A DNA stretch of 64,000 nucleotides from Chloranthus sessilifolius (Eukaryota; Streptophyta; Magnoliopsida; Chloranthales; Chloranthaceae), in NCBI GenBank assembly GCA_021018995.1, contig CM037587.1, forward strand, positions 15,377,366-15,441,365, given 5' to 3'. Shown piece by piece: positions 11,225 through 23,298 of this stretch. The notes under the pieces were generated by a model, which saw nothing but the letters and a program-made list of their open reading frames with translations, did no database searches and had not been told where the DNA came from. Position 1 is the first letter of the stretch. The number at the start of each line of letters is the position of its first letter. The position numbers were made by a program, and so were the translations under genes.

Positions 11225-11421
11225 CAAATTCATACATCCAACCGAGGATCAACATGGTTACAAATAGCCAAAAGAGAATGTATGCTAATAACTATCAGAC
11301 GAATCACTATGAGAACAGACTCGCCCACAAGTTTAAAAAAACATAATAATAATAATAAGTAAAATCTATTCATGAAAACTACAACTTCTACAACAATGAA
11401 CGGCTACAAAACAGAGTAGGA

Positions 11422-14180
11422 ATGGAAGGTCGTCGGGAGGAGAGGAGATCGTCGGGAGGGAGGACTAGTCGGAGAATTGGTGAACAGGGAGGTGCCCAAA
11501 GCAGAAGAGTGACATACGAAAATCCGAGGAGTCACACCAGCGGTAATCACTATGGCCCCTCACGGCAAGGGGAACCTCAAGGTCAGGAATTACTGATCGT
11601 GGTGCAGAACGGTGACTGGATGTGTGAGGAATGCGGAAACCTGAATTTTAAAAGACGAATCCGGTGCTATACGATCGATTGCGACACTCACTGGAGTTCT
11701 GGGGTAACTATCTCAAACTCCATGAATTTCAACCCAATGAGGAACGGAAGAAAAAGGAATAATATGAACCCAGTCATTACAAGAAGACAAGAACGTGATC
11801 TTACGAATGGCTGGACCATCGGAGGCAGAAAATACAAACAAATCAACTCGTATTTCCAGCCAAAACTCGCAGAGATGGGAGGGAGGATGGGAGCCTTTGC
11901 AAAAGAAACCAAGATACAGAATAGAAGTTCAAAGGTTCAGCCTACGAATATTACCTTCTACAAGAGAACGGAGGAGAAAGTCTTTCCCATCATTCAAGTT
12001 ACGGGAGATATATATGCGAAACGAAAAGAAAAAAATCGCAACAGTTGGGTTATCATTAAGGCCAACAACCATCAACTACAAGAAGATTACATTAAAGAGC
12101 ACTTAATACATCTGCTTGGTGAGTGCTTTAAAACAACATTTACAGTTTCCAAAATTACAAAAAGTTTTTTCCTTGCCGCCTTCTCAGAAGAGATGCCCGC
12201 AGCTATCGATCTTCTGGTTAATCATGGCCCATCGGAGCAAGGAGGAAACGTCATCAGCTGTAGCAGATGGGAAGGAGATAGCTTCAACACAACCTTTCAA
12301 AAAGAGGAAGACGATGGTTTCTGGCTTCATATTTACGGCTTGCCTTGTTCCTATGGACCACTGAGGTCTTGAGCGGAATCGGGCGATACTGTGGGATTTT
12401 TCTCAGCGTTGACACTCTCACTGCTGACTGGGTAGATGTCCGGTACGCCAGGATAGTCGTTCGCCCCACAGACATTGCCGACATACCGCGGTGGGGAGAT
12501 ATCCTCATCGATGGATTCAGGTACCGGAGGTGGAGTGAATTGGATAGGGACAAACGGATAACCGTTCGAGATTACGGCGTAATACGATCAGGTCGGATAA
12601 GGGCCGGTGAGGTACAGAACGCAGCGATTACTAGAGGAGAAATTTTCAGCGAGTTGAGAGAGGTTCACAGGGAAATGCATCGCACGGATGGGACGAAGCT
12701 CCCAAGCTTCCAGCGCTCGCGGATCGGGTTCCATTTGGGTGGGAACACGACCACGATCCCGGTTGGCACAATCAGGGGGACCCAGTGCCCGCAATGGCCG
12801 ACGTGGCATGCTGAGGTGGAGAGGAACAACAACAAGATCTTGGAGCGGTGGGACAAGGTGTTTCTAGAAGCTGCAAAAGACTCCTCTAGAGAGGAAAGAG
12901 TGCAAAGGATGAATTTATGGAGATGCAGAGCGAAATTGGTAGGGGTCGACATGCGTCCAAGGCTTCGAAAGGAGTGCAGCGATCCTTAAATGCGGATAGG
13001 AAGGATCAGCAGCCACGCTTAAATGCGGAGACAGGAAGGGATTAACGAGGAAAAGGATCACATGGGGCACGTGGACTCTACAGGGAGTCGGTGGGGGATT
13101 CGATGAGACATCTGACAACATGAGGGGATGGAAACGACAGCGCTTTAATGGCTGAGAACCATGGTTTGCTTGACACGCATCTTTCGGGCCAAACCAAATC
13201 ATGCTCCTCGTCCAACCGACTGAATAGCCGATCCAGATTTAAGGCTAATGAGTCACGGCATAGTTACTTCGAAACTAGGAGCCAGACTCTAGATAAACCA
13301 ATCATTGCTGATCCAAAGGGCAAGGACATTTGGCTTGAGGACACGATAACCCACATCAGCCAATCTACCAACAGTCAGATGGGGGACATGTGTCAACTCT
13401 CAACTGTCGGACAGTAACAATGAATTTTATAAGGCTAATGGGTCAAGTCAGGAACCAGACCTCGTCTTAATGGGCCAGAAGACAAGTCCTGAACCCGGAA
13501 TGGTTCACGAACCCATGGGCCCAATTGCTGAGATGTCTAATTATAATTGTAATTTTATTTTTCAAGAACCTAGGCCTTCCAGACCCAAGCCCCCTTTTAA
13601 TGCTTTTCTGAGTTGGGCTTTCAGGACACATTGTAGGTCTGGGCCTTCCAGACCCAGGACTCTTTTTAATGTGTTTTCTGAGTTGGGCTTTCAGGATACA
13701 TGTATAGGGTCAAGATGCAGGCTCGAGGAGCAGAAAGGGTCACCATCACCCACTGTCGATCGTCGACACACGGAATTGGATGAACATCAAAGGGTTTCAG
13801 AGGAATCCTTAGCAACGGGAAAAAATGCAGAGGAAAGTAACGGAATCAGGGCAACAAATGCAACAGAGGAAGGTGAACGGTTGGCTAAGTTAGGCACAGA
13901 ATTGGGGATCACTTATGAAGCAGATCGGAATGGGCTTCTCAGGCTGTATGGAGATATTCTGGAAATGGGGAAACATTTAGCAAAGATAGAGACAAAAAGG
14001 CAGAAAGGGCCGAGTCAGATCAAGGTGGGGTTTGTACTATACCAGAATGAGGAAGGGTCAGGCGGTCAGCAGAAAGGGAAGGGACCTGATGGGCCCTCAC
14101 AAGGGGGGGGGAAGTGTAGTGGGGTCAGTCGCGGAATTTGGGCTTTGACTACGGAATGCGCTGGGTGGATTTTTGTCACA
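11422..14180 (+). pseudogene. LINE-A ORF1 (RanBP2-like zinc finger + DUF4283-like), frameshifted
   Basis: ORF1 proteins of plant L1 LINEs bind the element RNA. The first open segment (11422-12372, 316 residues) starts at an ATG 26 bases inside the element. Residues 64-87 form a zinc finger: W66, C68, C71, N75, C82, C87 in the pattern W-x-C-x2-C-x3-N-x6-C-x4-C, close to the RanBP2 type (which ends C-x2-C). A RDLTNGWTIGGRKYKQI block follows, then a DUF4283-like region (SWVIIKA ... FWLHIYGLP). A frameshift near 12360 moves the DUF4283 continuation (EVLSGIGRYCG...YARIVV) into 12345-12989. Later open segments (13148-13417, 13470 onward) are low complexity. The last one runs without a stop into ORF2. 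Confidence 0.7.
13573..13710 (+). repeat. 69-bp tandem duplication in LINE-A ORF1
   Basis: Two copies (from 13573 and from 13642) share GGCCTTCCAGACCCA and GAGTTGGGCTTTCAGGA. The period of 69 bases is a multiple of three, so it duplicates 23 residues (PSRP...FNAFLSWAFR / PSRP...FNVFSELGFQ) without moving the frame. Confidence 0.7.
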
Positions 14181-14257
14181 ATGTTTGTTATGAAGCTCTT
14201 AAGTTGGAATGTGCGAGGTTTAGGCCTCGCTGATAAAAGGCGCTAGTTAAAGCTTTC

Positions 14258-14272
14258 ATCTTTCATCAGAGC
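14258..14272 (+). repeat. target-site duplication of LINE-B, left copy
   Basis: The 15-mer atctttcatcagagc occurs here in LINE-A ORF2 and again at 20603-20617 directly after the poly(A) tail of LINE-B. It is a perfect duplication and fixes both ends of the inserted LINE. Confidence 0.9.
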
Positions 14273-14338
14273 AACTAAACACATGCCTACACCTAAAGAC
14301 ACATGGACAAACATCTTGAGGATCAACCCTAGTTGAGG

Positions 14339-14466
14339 ATCAACTCTTGTCAATTGAATAACGGATCCCGTGGGATGAAGAACAATGCAGAGGTTTTGAA
14401 TAATCAACTCTTGTCAATTGAATAATGGATCCCATAGGATGAAGAACAATGCAGAGGTTTTGAATA
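14339..14466 (+). repeat. 64-bp tandem repeat in LINE-B 5' leader
   Basis: Two copies (14339-14402 and 14403-14466) begin ATCAACTCTTGTCAATTG and end GCAGAGGTTTTGAATA, with only a few differences. Reiterated leader units are known as promoter monomers in some L1 families; that role here is inference. Confidence 0.8.
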
Positions 14467-14483
14467 TTGAGTTACCTTAAGAA

Positions 14484-16800
14484 TTGCGGAAGAAGATAAG
14501 CATGGCGTGCCTGGTGCTTCGGGTGGGTGATTGGGTTTGTCCCCGGTGTCGCAACATCAACTTTCGACGTCGGGCGTTTTGTCACCGGTATGGGTGTGCT
14601 TCTCCCAGAAACTTGGGTAAGGTGGTTAAGGCGGGGGAGGATTGGGTCCCCAAGTCGAGTCAGTTGAAGCAACCAATTCTTACGGCATCGCAATTGGGTG
14701 ACTTGCAGAGGGGGTGGTCCATTGTTGGGAAGGCTTATGGAAAGGTTAAGGTTATGGCTAAGGTCCCAACGGATCACCGCTCCAGGGTGGACGTTGCAGG
14801 TTCGGTCGTCCATGGTCTTAAGGGTCATGTCGGGGAGAACGGGCCTGTGAAGCCGAGCTGTGAAACGCTTAGTTTGGATTCTTCATAGCTCCGGTCTCTT
14901 GCTATTAATTTGCGTAGCTATTGGGTGATTCTTTTTGCTAATAAGGATGCATTATCTTTATTGCTTTTACATCAAGCGATTACAAACAGGTGGCAAGTTA
15001 CTGAGAGACCTATTGTTTCTACAATTTCATCGACAACGTATTTACATTCACAATTGTCCGGTGGTTTGCCAACAACGGTGGGAGATCTTCAGGTCGACCG
15101 GGAGAGCCAAGGGGTGTGGATCCGCATTTTTGGGCTACCGGTGCATGCTTGGACCCTGGAGGTGTTCGAAGGGATCGGCGACCAGTGCGGTCGATTCATT
15201 AGGGTTGACAGGCGTACGGCTGATATTTGGGATACGAAGCATGCCAGAATACTGGTTGGGGTCGACTCGCTCGACTACATCCCCAGGGTCTGTGAAGTCT
15301 TCATTGACCGCCAAAAGCTGCAACTCTTCATAGAACTGGCGTGGCTGGAGAGGGTCCTCTTGCTACATTAGGCAGACGAAGGAACCATGGGGCCCTAGGA
15401 TACTGGCGTTGCTTGCCTCGATAGATCCACTGAAGAAGCTCACACGCCCCTCAATCCATCTGGAAGGAGTCTGGTGGGGTCCGGTAAGATGCCGAGGGGA
15501 AGCTCGGAGGGGTGCTCGGCCTCGTATCCGCCACTCGGTTTGGGGCCACACTGGGTCATGACCTCTTCGGGGATGGATGGCGCGACCTGGGATTCGAGGG
15601 GGCTGGCTCATGGTTTTCCGGCACGTGATGAAGAGGTTCCGATTGGGGAGGAGACTCCGATCGACGTGGCTACATCTGGTGCTGTTGGGGACGTATATAT
15701 GGCTCTCCTACCGTCTTCGAGTTCTACAGCTGCGATCTCCTCATACGCTGAAGCCGACTTCGTACACCTGCACTGGAAAGGGGTTCGTGAGGGAAGGGAG
15801 ATGCAGGGGAGAAAGGACGAGGAAGGTTGGCGTACCTGGGATCCGATGGCGACCGAAGCTGCTGGTTTCCTCTTCAGGGAAAGGCTTTTGTCAGGTTTAA
15901 AGGGTTTAGGGTTTATAGCCGAAGAAGGATTTGGAGGTTGCCTCGGGTGGAGCGTGCTGGGAGGAGGACACGTGGCCCTTCTAGTGAACCTTCTCAACGT
16001 CCTTCGGGGCTTTCGAGTACTTTTGACCTGCGCTTACCTGAAAAGGAGGTTTTGTCTCCTGTATTGGGGCCACGTGACCAGGTGTCGGGAGTAGGAGACA
16101 CGTGGACGGTTATGGGAGGGGGCTACGATCTTGGGGGCCAGCTGGCGTCGGGTCTGATATGGGTCTATGCTACGGAGGGCCGGGGGAGCTTCTTTCTCCT
16201 GTCGAGTCTGGACCCAAAGTTAGAATTGCTTACGTGTTCTTTGGGGCCGGCCCGCTAGACCAGGGCTGTCTTATGAGGGGCAGTTTCAAACTTCAAGGAA
16301 GATCTTTGGAGGGGAGTGAAGGGAACAGGTGGGTTCGTGCTGCTGGGAGGACCCGGTTACTTCCCAACCACTGGGATTCTTCTCTGGAAGGACCGTCGAG
16401 TTGCAGAATTGATGGTCGGGGAGTCTTGCTGGAGGTGGGAGTCGGGTTGAGAACTGGATGTGAGGAGGCAATGAATTGTCAAATGGTGTGGTTGCCGGTA
16501 ATTTTTGGGGAGGGAGTGGGGAGTCACGTGGACGGTGGAGGGCAGTATGAGGTCCTTGGTGGTGCCACTGGGAATGGGGCTGCTGAGGATGCCTGAAGAT
16601 ATCGACCGACTGATTGTCTTGGGTCATAATCTCGGGATGTCATTTAAAGGTCCTGACGGGGAGCTGCGAAAGGTATTCTAGACCACTCTGCTCGGCAGTC
16701 AGGGAAATAAGAAGAAGCGGCGAGGCGGGTCGCAGGAACTCACGCGGTTAGAATGGGGAATGTCGAATGGGAGAGGGGTGGGGGGAGTGTAGTATCCATT
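14484..16800 (+). pseudogene. LINE-B ORF1 (RanBP2-like zinc finger + DUF4283-like), frameshifted
   Basis: The first open segment is 14484-14888; its start may be the ATG at 14484 or the one at 14502. Residues 15-38 are the zinc finger: W17, C19, C22, N26, C33, C38, again W-x-C-x2-C-x3-N-x6-C-x4-C, as in LINE-A. GDLQRGWSIVGKAYGKV matches the equivalent LINE-A block. The following segment (14910-15371) is DUF4283-like: YWVILFANKDAL, then GVWIRIFGLPVHAW...IGDQCGRFI...HARILVGVDS. Further low-complexity, GC-rich open stretches (15474-16596) probably come from the ORF1 tail. The stop at 14886 and the frame changes show that it is no longer translated as one protein. Confidence 0.7.
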
Positions 16801-16832
16801 CCTACTGTGGGCGGGCGTGATCCAAGTTGTTA

Positions 16833-19800
16833 ATGAAGATGCTTTCATGGAATGGTAGGGGCATTTGCGATAGGAATAAACGGGCTGGGGTAAAACATGT
16901 CATTGCGGCATTTAAACCGGCCATTGTACCCTTCAGGAGACCAAATGTGGCAGCAGCGATAGGAGGAGAGTTGTGTCGATCCTAGGAGGTGGCAGTTGGG
17001 ACTAGATTGGTGTTGATTCGGTCGGGTCTTCGGGTGGAATACTGGTAGCCTGATCGTCCATTTTATTCGATAAGGTGGATGAGGAAGTGGGGCTATATTT
17101 GGCAGCAGTGGTGCTCCGGGATAAGGTGGTGGGTACTCAGTGGATGTTTACGGGGATTTATGGCCCGTCTGTGGACCGAGAGCGGGGGGACTTTTGGTTT
17201 GAGCTGGCTGCTCTGGCTGTTAGGTGGGAGCTTCCCTTTTGCCTGGCGGGGGATTTTAATGCGATCCGTTGGGGCTTTGAAAGACAGGGAGCGCTACCAG
17301 ATATGGGAGTTATGCGGGATTTCAATTCCTTCATATCGGATTGGGGAATTTGGGATGTTCCGTTAACTGGCGCACGGTTCACGTGGTCGAATCTCCAGGA
17401 TAGTCCGTCACTTAGCAGGTTAGATAGGTTCCTCTGTACTATGGATTGGTTGGATATGTTTCCCGGGGCTCGCCTAGAAGCCTTTGATCGTGCCGTTTCG
17501 GACCATCGTCCTCTAGTGCTGACTTGTGATTCTAGAGGGAAGGGCCAACTCCCTTCCGTTTTGAAAACATGTAGCTGTTCGATGAGTCTTTTCGGGAGAA
17601 GGTGCAGGGATGGTGGTACGACCAGGTGAGGCCGGGGACTACTGCATACTGGTTTATATCCAAATTACATCGCCTTAAGGACAGAATTAGGATATGGAAT
17701 CGGGATGAATATGGGTGAGTCCAAGTCAAGAAGGAGAGTCTGCTCGTGAGATTAAAGGAGTTGAACAGCTTAGAAGAGGACCAAGTCCTCACGCTTGAGG
17801 AGAGAGAGGAAAGGCATCGGCATAAGACGGAGTTTAACAGCACGTGTAAGGCCGAAGAACTCTTTTGGATGCAGAGAGCTAAGGTTAGATGGTTTAATGA
17901 AGGGGACACTAATACTAAGTACTTTCACGCCATTGCCAAGGCTCGTAATAGCACGAAGTATATTGGCAGTATTGTCATGGATGGAGTGAGGCAATCGGGG
18001 GATGACCAAGTTCAAGAGTGTTGTGGAATTTTACAAACGATTGTATACGGATGAGGGGCTGCCGAGACCACAGCTGGATGGGCTACCCTTTCAGTCTATT
18101 TCGGAGGAGGTGAGTAGGGGGCTGGAGGGCTGCTTTACTAAGGAGGAGGTGTGGCGGGCGATTAAGTTTGGGGGTAGGAACAAGGCACCTGGTCCGGATG
18201 GTTTTACCATGGAGTTTTATTGTGCTTGTTGGCCGAAAATTAAGGTGGATCTGATGGAAGCTATGAGTGAATTCCATAGCTCCGGGTTTATTGGTAAGGC
18301 TTTAAATTCCACCTTCATAACTCTCATTCCCAAAACTAGTGAGGCTGAGGATATATCTGATTACCGTCCAATTAGCCTTATCAACTGCCTCTATAAGATC
18401 ATTTCAAGGGTGCTTGCTTGTAGGCTCAGATTGATGATGAGTACCATTATTTCCGGGAATCAGGGGGCATTTGTTCATGGCAGGCCATTAACGGATCTTG
18501 TTGCGGTGGGGGTCATACCCGGCGGATCCCGGCTGCAATTTGGAAGGTGGATATGGAGAAAACGTACGATCGTGTCAATTGGGAGAATCTTGACTATATG
18601 TTACGTCAGCTGGGGTTCGGAGTGACTTGGAGGAAATGGATGCGAGGCTGTTATTCTAATTCGTAGTTCTCGGTTATGGTAAACGGTACACCGGCTGGGT
18701 ACTTCAAGAGCTATAGGGGTATCAGGCAGGGGGACCTCCTTTCCCCTTCCTCTTTATTATGGTCGGAGAGGCGTTAACGGGACTGATTATGCGTGCCAAG
18801 GACCTATAGCTGATTACCGGAGTGCAGGTGGGGCTGAGGGAAGATTCATTTCGCATTGGCAATTTGTTGATGACACAATCTTATTTGGGAAGGCTGGTAT
18901 CTCAGAGTTCAGTGTGCTTGTCGGGGTCCTTTCGGTTTATGAGGCGGTGTCGGGTCAGCGAATTAACTTTCACAAATCTGTTGTCACGGGGATTGGAGTT
19001 GAGGAATCCACGTAAGGGGATTTTGCGGATACGGTCAACTGTGCTATCGAGAAGTTGCCGATTAAGTACCTCGGATTGCCCCTCGAGCTGAGGAAGCCCA
19101 TGGCCCGTGAATGGCTGTCGGTGGTGCAAAGGGTTGAACAGCGGTTGTCATCCTAGAAAGGAAAGATGTTAAGCAGTGGTGGTAGGTTGATTCTTCTCAA
19201 AGCGGTGCTGTCATCGATGCCTATTTTCTTTATGTCTATGTTTAGGTGTCCTGTGGAGATTGTCAAGCAGCTAGAGCAAATCCAACGGTCGTTTCTGTGG
19301 GAGGGATCGGGTATGAATAGAAGATACCACCTGATTAATTGGGACTGTTGTCAGTTGCCGATCTCGTGTGGTGGGCTGGGAATCCGCAATCTGAAATGGA
19401 CTAATCTGGCACTGCTTGGTAAATGGCACTGGAGAGCGGGGAGGACTGAGGAGAAGGACAGTCTCTGGTGGTTGGCACTGGCCGAGAAGTATGGAAGTTC
19501 ATCAGATGGGTGGGGAATCTGCCCCACGGCTCACAGAGGGACCTCTGTGTCGTAGAGAGGCATTTGTAGTACATGGGGGAGGTTTGCTAAAGGCCTGCGG
19601 TTTCGGTGGGGATGTGGCACTCGCATCAGGTTTTGGGAGGATGTTTGGGTGGACGACGGACATCTTAAGGATGCCTTCTCGGCGATATTCGCCATTTCTT
19701 CGTATCCGGGAGGCATGATACACGAATTTGTGTCGTTTACACAGGGGGGGCTGCTTGAGAGGTCGCTACAAGAAGGGCATTGAGGGGCAGTGAGTTTGTT

Positions 19801-20440
19801 TGTTTCTCTGATCTGATGCTAAGTTTAGATGAGATGCAGCAGAATCCTCACGAGGAGGATCAGAGAGTTTGGGCTCCTAGTAGGGACGAAAAGTTTAGTG
19901 TTAAATCTCTATATGGGTTGCTGTCGAAGTGGCCACTCACTTCCTTCGATGGGAAGTGATTCTGGAGGCTGCCTATTCCGTTGAAGATTCGATTCTTTGG
20001 ATGGACGCTCTGCAAAGAGAAGATCCTTACCAGGGATTTGCTGATTCGGAGGGGGCTTGATATCCCGAATTCTTGCGTGATGTGTACTAATGGTGAGGAG
20101 TCCGCTGCCCATCTTTTCTTGCACTACAAGCTCGCCTCCGAGATTTGGAGGGTCATTTATGAGGCGTTTGGAGTCAGTTGGGTCGTGCCAGAGACACCGT
20201 ACTAGCAGGTGTTGAGTTGGGCGGGTGCGGAGGTTGAGGGGGAAACTGGGGAGTACTGGAGGGCTTCCTTGTTAGCTGTTTTTTAGTGTTTATGGTGAGA
20301 GAGGAATGTCAGGATTTTCGAGAGTAAGAGTAAACCTGTGGGAATGGTCGTTAAAGCGGTCACGGATTTGGTGAGGTTTTGGGTGACAAGAGGAAGAGTT
20401 GGAGGCAGCCTCACTACCTTCTCATGGGATTCGGGTTAAG
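16833..20440 (+). pseudogene. LINE-B ORF2 (endonuclease-reverse transcriptase), decayed
   Basis: The ATG at 16833 opens MKMLSWNGRGI, the first endonuclease strand, followed by LQETKCG. Endonuclease continues at 17075-17629: FTGIYGP, LAGDFNAIR, FTWSN, SRLDRFL and SDHRPLVL. RT: NKAPGPDGFTMEFY (about 18180), NSTFITLIPK, DYRPISLINCLYKIISRVLA, KVDMEKTYDRVNWENLD (about 18550), IRQGDLLSP and the catalytic FVDDT (about 18863-18877). Then GLPLELRKP, the SSGGRLILLKAVLSSMP block (19166 on), GGLGIRNL, and the zf-RVT module at 19981-20205 (RFFGWTLCKEKILTRD, CVMC, HLFLHYKLASEIW). There are a number of stops and frameshifts, so the copy is inactive, but every domain can be recognised. Confidence 0.85.
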
Positions 20441-20602
20441 TGCGGTCCGCGTCGGCTGCGGTCTGTGTCGTTGTTTTTTTTTTTTTTGGCTTTCTTCCTT
20501 TGGTCTTTCCCGGCTTTGATCACTGTATACTGGGGTTGTATTATTTTTAGTGCCTTGCTATCTTATATATAATCTCTATTACCGATCAAAAAAAAAAAAA
20601 AA

Positions 20603-20617
20603 ATCTTTCATCAGAGC
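20603..20617 (+). repeat. target-site duplication of LINE-B, right copy
   Basis: Second perfect copy of atctttcatcagagc, directly after the LINE-B poly(A) tail. LINE-A ORF2 resumes from here. Confidence 0.9.
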
Positions 20618-22759
20618 GTAAAGATTATTGAGCTTCAGGAAACTAAATGGGAGGTAACTAACAATTCTATGGTTTGATCGGTGCTATCGGGATATTCCTG
20701 GGAGTGGATGTCGTTGGAAGCGGAGGGACTAAGGGAGGTATCCTCCTCGCTTGGGATGCGGGTCGCCACAAATTGATGGACTCATAAATGGGTACTTTTA
20801 CGGTGGTCGCACATCTTCAAGACTGCAGAAGTGGCAAGGATTGGGTGGCAATAACGATTTATGGCCCCAATAACAATAGCAGTAGGAAGGACTTCCTTGA
20901 ATTAAGCGCAGTGTTAGGTAAATGGGAGCACCCGGTTTGCATTGGAGGCGATTTCAACACCTCCTTAGCAACGAAGAGAAAAACTCGGGAACGATCGACT
21001 TCACGGCTAGGGAGTTGTTTGCTGACTTTATAACTCAAGGGGCTCTATTCGATTTTGGCATGGCAGGGGGAGATTTACGTGGTCCAATGGTCAGGATAAT
21101 CCGATGTTGTGCAGGCTGGACAGAGTTTTATGCCAGATTGATTTCTTTGATGTGGTTACGGATCCGAGGGTTACCTTGTGGACTACCACCATTTCCGATC
21201 ATAGACCGATTGTCTTATCATCTAATGATTACAGAAGGGAGGGAACAAGACCAGGTCCTTTCAAATTCAATAATGCATGGCTGCAGAATGAGGACTTCAA
21301 GCAGTTGATTCAGGGATGGTGGTCACAAGATGGAACGACGGGCTCTCCATATATTTTTACCTCCAAGCACAAAAATCTTAAAGGGAAAATTAAGGAGTGG
21401 AATAAGGAAGAGTTCGGGAAGTCGAGGTTGAACAGGGAAAAGGTGTTGGTCAAGATTGGTGCGTTGGATAGAGCGGAATAGATGGCAGCGCTCTCTGATA
21501 CTGACAAAGATATCCAAACAGCCCTAAAGATGGAGTTCAACCGGATTGTTCTCGAAGATGAGGAGTGGGCGTCAAAAATCGAAAGCTCAATGATTACGAG
21601 AGGGAGATGGGAACAATAAATTTTTCCATATGGTAGCCAATGGGAGGAGGAACCACATCTCTTCCATTAACATCGAGGGGGCAGTCTACGCTCATCCAGC
21701 CTTAATCCCGGTTAAAATTGCGGAATTTTATGAGCACCTGTATAATTCTGAGGCAACAATCAGACCCCGTATGGATGGGGTCCCTTTCTACACTATTTCC
21801 AATCGCGAGGTAGCTGATTTGGAAAGACCTTTTGAGGAAGATGAGGTAAAAAGGGCTATAAGGAGTATGGGCTTTAACAAGTCCCCAGGCCCAGATGGGT
21901 TTACAATGGAATTCTTCAAGAGCTGTTGGATGACCTTGAGGGAGGATTTTATGGCCATGATTCATGACTTCCACGACACGGGCAAAGTTAACAAAAGCAT
22001 GAATTCCTCTTTCTTAGCGCTCATTCCGAAGCGAGATGGGGCTACATCCCTATTGGATTTTCGTCCGATAATCCTTATCAGGTGTGCCTATAAGATCATC
22101 GCCAAGGTCCTAGCTAACCGATTAAAGAGCATTACTAGGCAACTTATCTCTAACGTTCAAGGCGCCTTTACTCCAAGAAGGCAACTTATGGATATAATGG
22201 TAGCGGCTTCAGAAACTAATCATTCGGCCAGGAAGCGTAAAGACAAAGGATGGGTCTTCAACATGGTATTAAAACTCGACGAGTCGACTCGACTCGACCC
22301 AGTTTCGGGTCAACTCGTATATACATTCGATCTGGGCTTCGGATCGGTCGACTCGCCGAGTCGACTCGAAAACTCAGGTGAGTTTGTCGACTCGGCAAGT
22401 CAGTTAAGTGTTTTAAGTGGTTGGCGAGTTTAAGTGGCTAGCAGGGGTTTTTCAATTTATTTAGGGGCTTACTTGTAATTTGAAGTTTTGAACCCTTTTT
22501 AGCCCTTTATATATTAAGTGGCTGGCGGCCCCTTTATTTATTTAGGGCTTCGACATACGAGAGACGCTGGAAGAACAGAGAAGAAAGAAGAAGAAAGAAG
22601 AAAGAAGAGGAAGAAGAAGAAAGAACGAAAGAAAGAAGAAGAAAAATACCGGTCTGTCCATCCATCGCAGCCTTAGTCGCCTCTCTCGTCGGTGCTCTAA
22701 ATGTGAGTTGTTTTTTTTTCATTTTCTAAGCCCTAAAATGAAAAGTCTGTTTTTTTTTT

Positions 22760-23165
22760 TCCACGTGCCACAGATTTGTAACACGCCAAAAAATCCGTTT
22801 TGCTTTTTTTTTCCAATTTTAGGTGCCCTAAAATGGCCCGCTAAGGCTAAGCACAGTCTTATCATTTGTTTTTTTTTTTTTTTTTTCACGCGCCACAATT
22901 TGTAATGCGCCAAAAAATCTGTTTTGCTTTTTTTTCCATTTTAGGTGCCCTAAAATGGCCTGCTAAGCATAGTCTTCTCATCTGTGCATCACTGCATCTA
23001 TTTCGGCAATTAATTGAGAGCGAATCCGATTTTTTTTTCACGATTGTGCCACAGATTTGTAACGGCCCATCTGTTTTGCTTCTTTTTTTTCCCATTTTAG
23101 GTGCCCTATAATGGCCCGCTAAGCATAGTCTTATCAGATGTGCATCACTGCATCTAATTCGGCAA
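22760..23165. repeat. three imperfect copies of a T-rich cassette inside the TIR element
   Basis: Copies start at about 22767, 22889 and 23046. Each has GCCACA(G)ATTTGTAA, then TCTGTTTTGC with a T-run, then CATTTTAGGTGCCCTA(A/T)AATGGCC and GCTAAGCAYAGTCTT. The second and third also share GTGCATCACTGCATCTA and GGCAATTAATTGAGA. Spacing is uneven (about 120-157 bases). Confidence 0.75.
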
Positions 23166-23215
23166 TTAATTGAGAACGAATCTGTTCTGTTCAGATGGGA
23201 TATGGACAATAATGA

Positions 23216-23218
<3 letters not shown>

Positions 23219-23294
<76 letters not shown>
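23219..23294. repeat. (AT)n microsatellite
   Basis: About 76 bases of almost pure TA dinucleotide repeat, inside the 22262-23395 element. Confidence 0.95.

Positions 23295-23298
<4 letters not shown>

Larger units (their letters stand above)
14273..20602 (+). mobile_element. LINE-B: full-length L1-type LINE nested in LINE-A
   Basis: The 6330-bp element has a 5' leader with a tandem repeat, ORF1 with a RanBP2-like finger, ORF2 with endonuclease, RT and zf-RVT, and a poly(A) tail (20587-20602). The perfect 15-bp target duplication (14258-14272 / 20603-20617) shows target-primed insertion and full length. It shares with LINE-A the same ORF1 finger, the same GW(S/T)I block and the same 3' TTACCGAT motif, so one lineage has inserted into its own relative. 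Perfect flanks and a present FVDDT motif suggest it is younger, but frameshifts and stops make this copy inactive. Confidence 0.9.

Noticed and set aside
12588-13202. Minus-strand ORFs opposite LINE-A ORF1
   Set aside because: Antisense shadows of the LINE coding frame without domain similarity.
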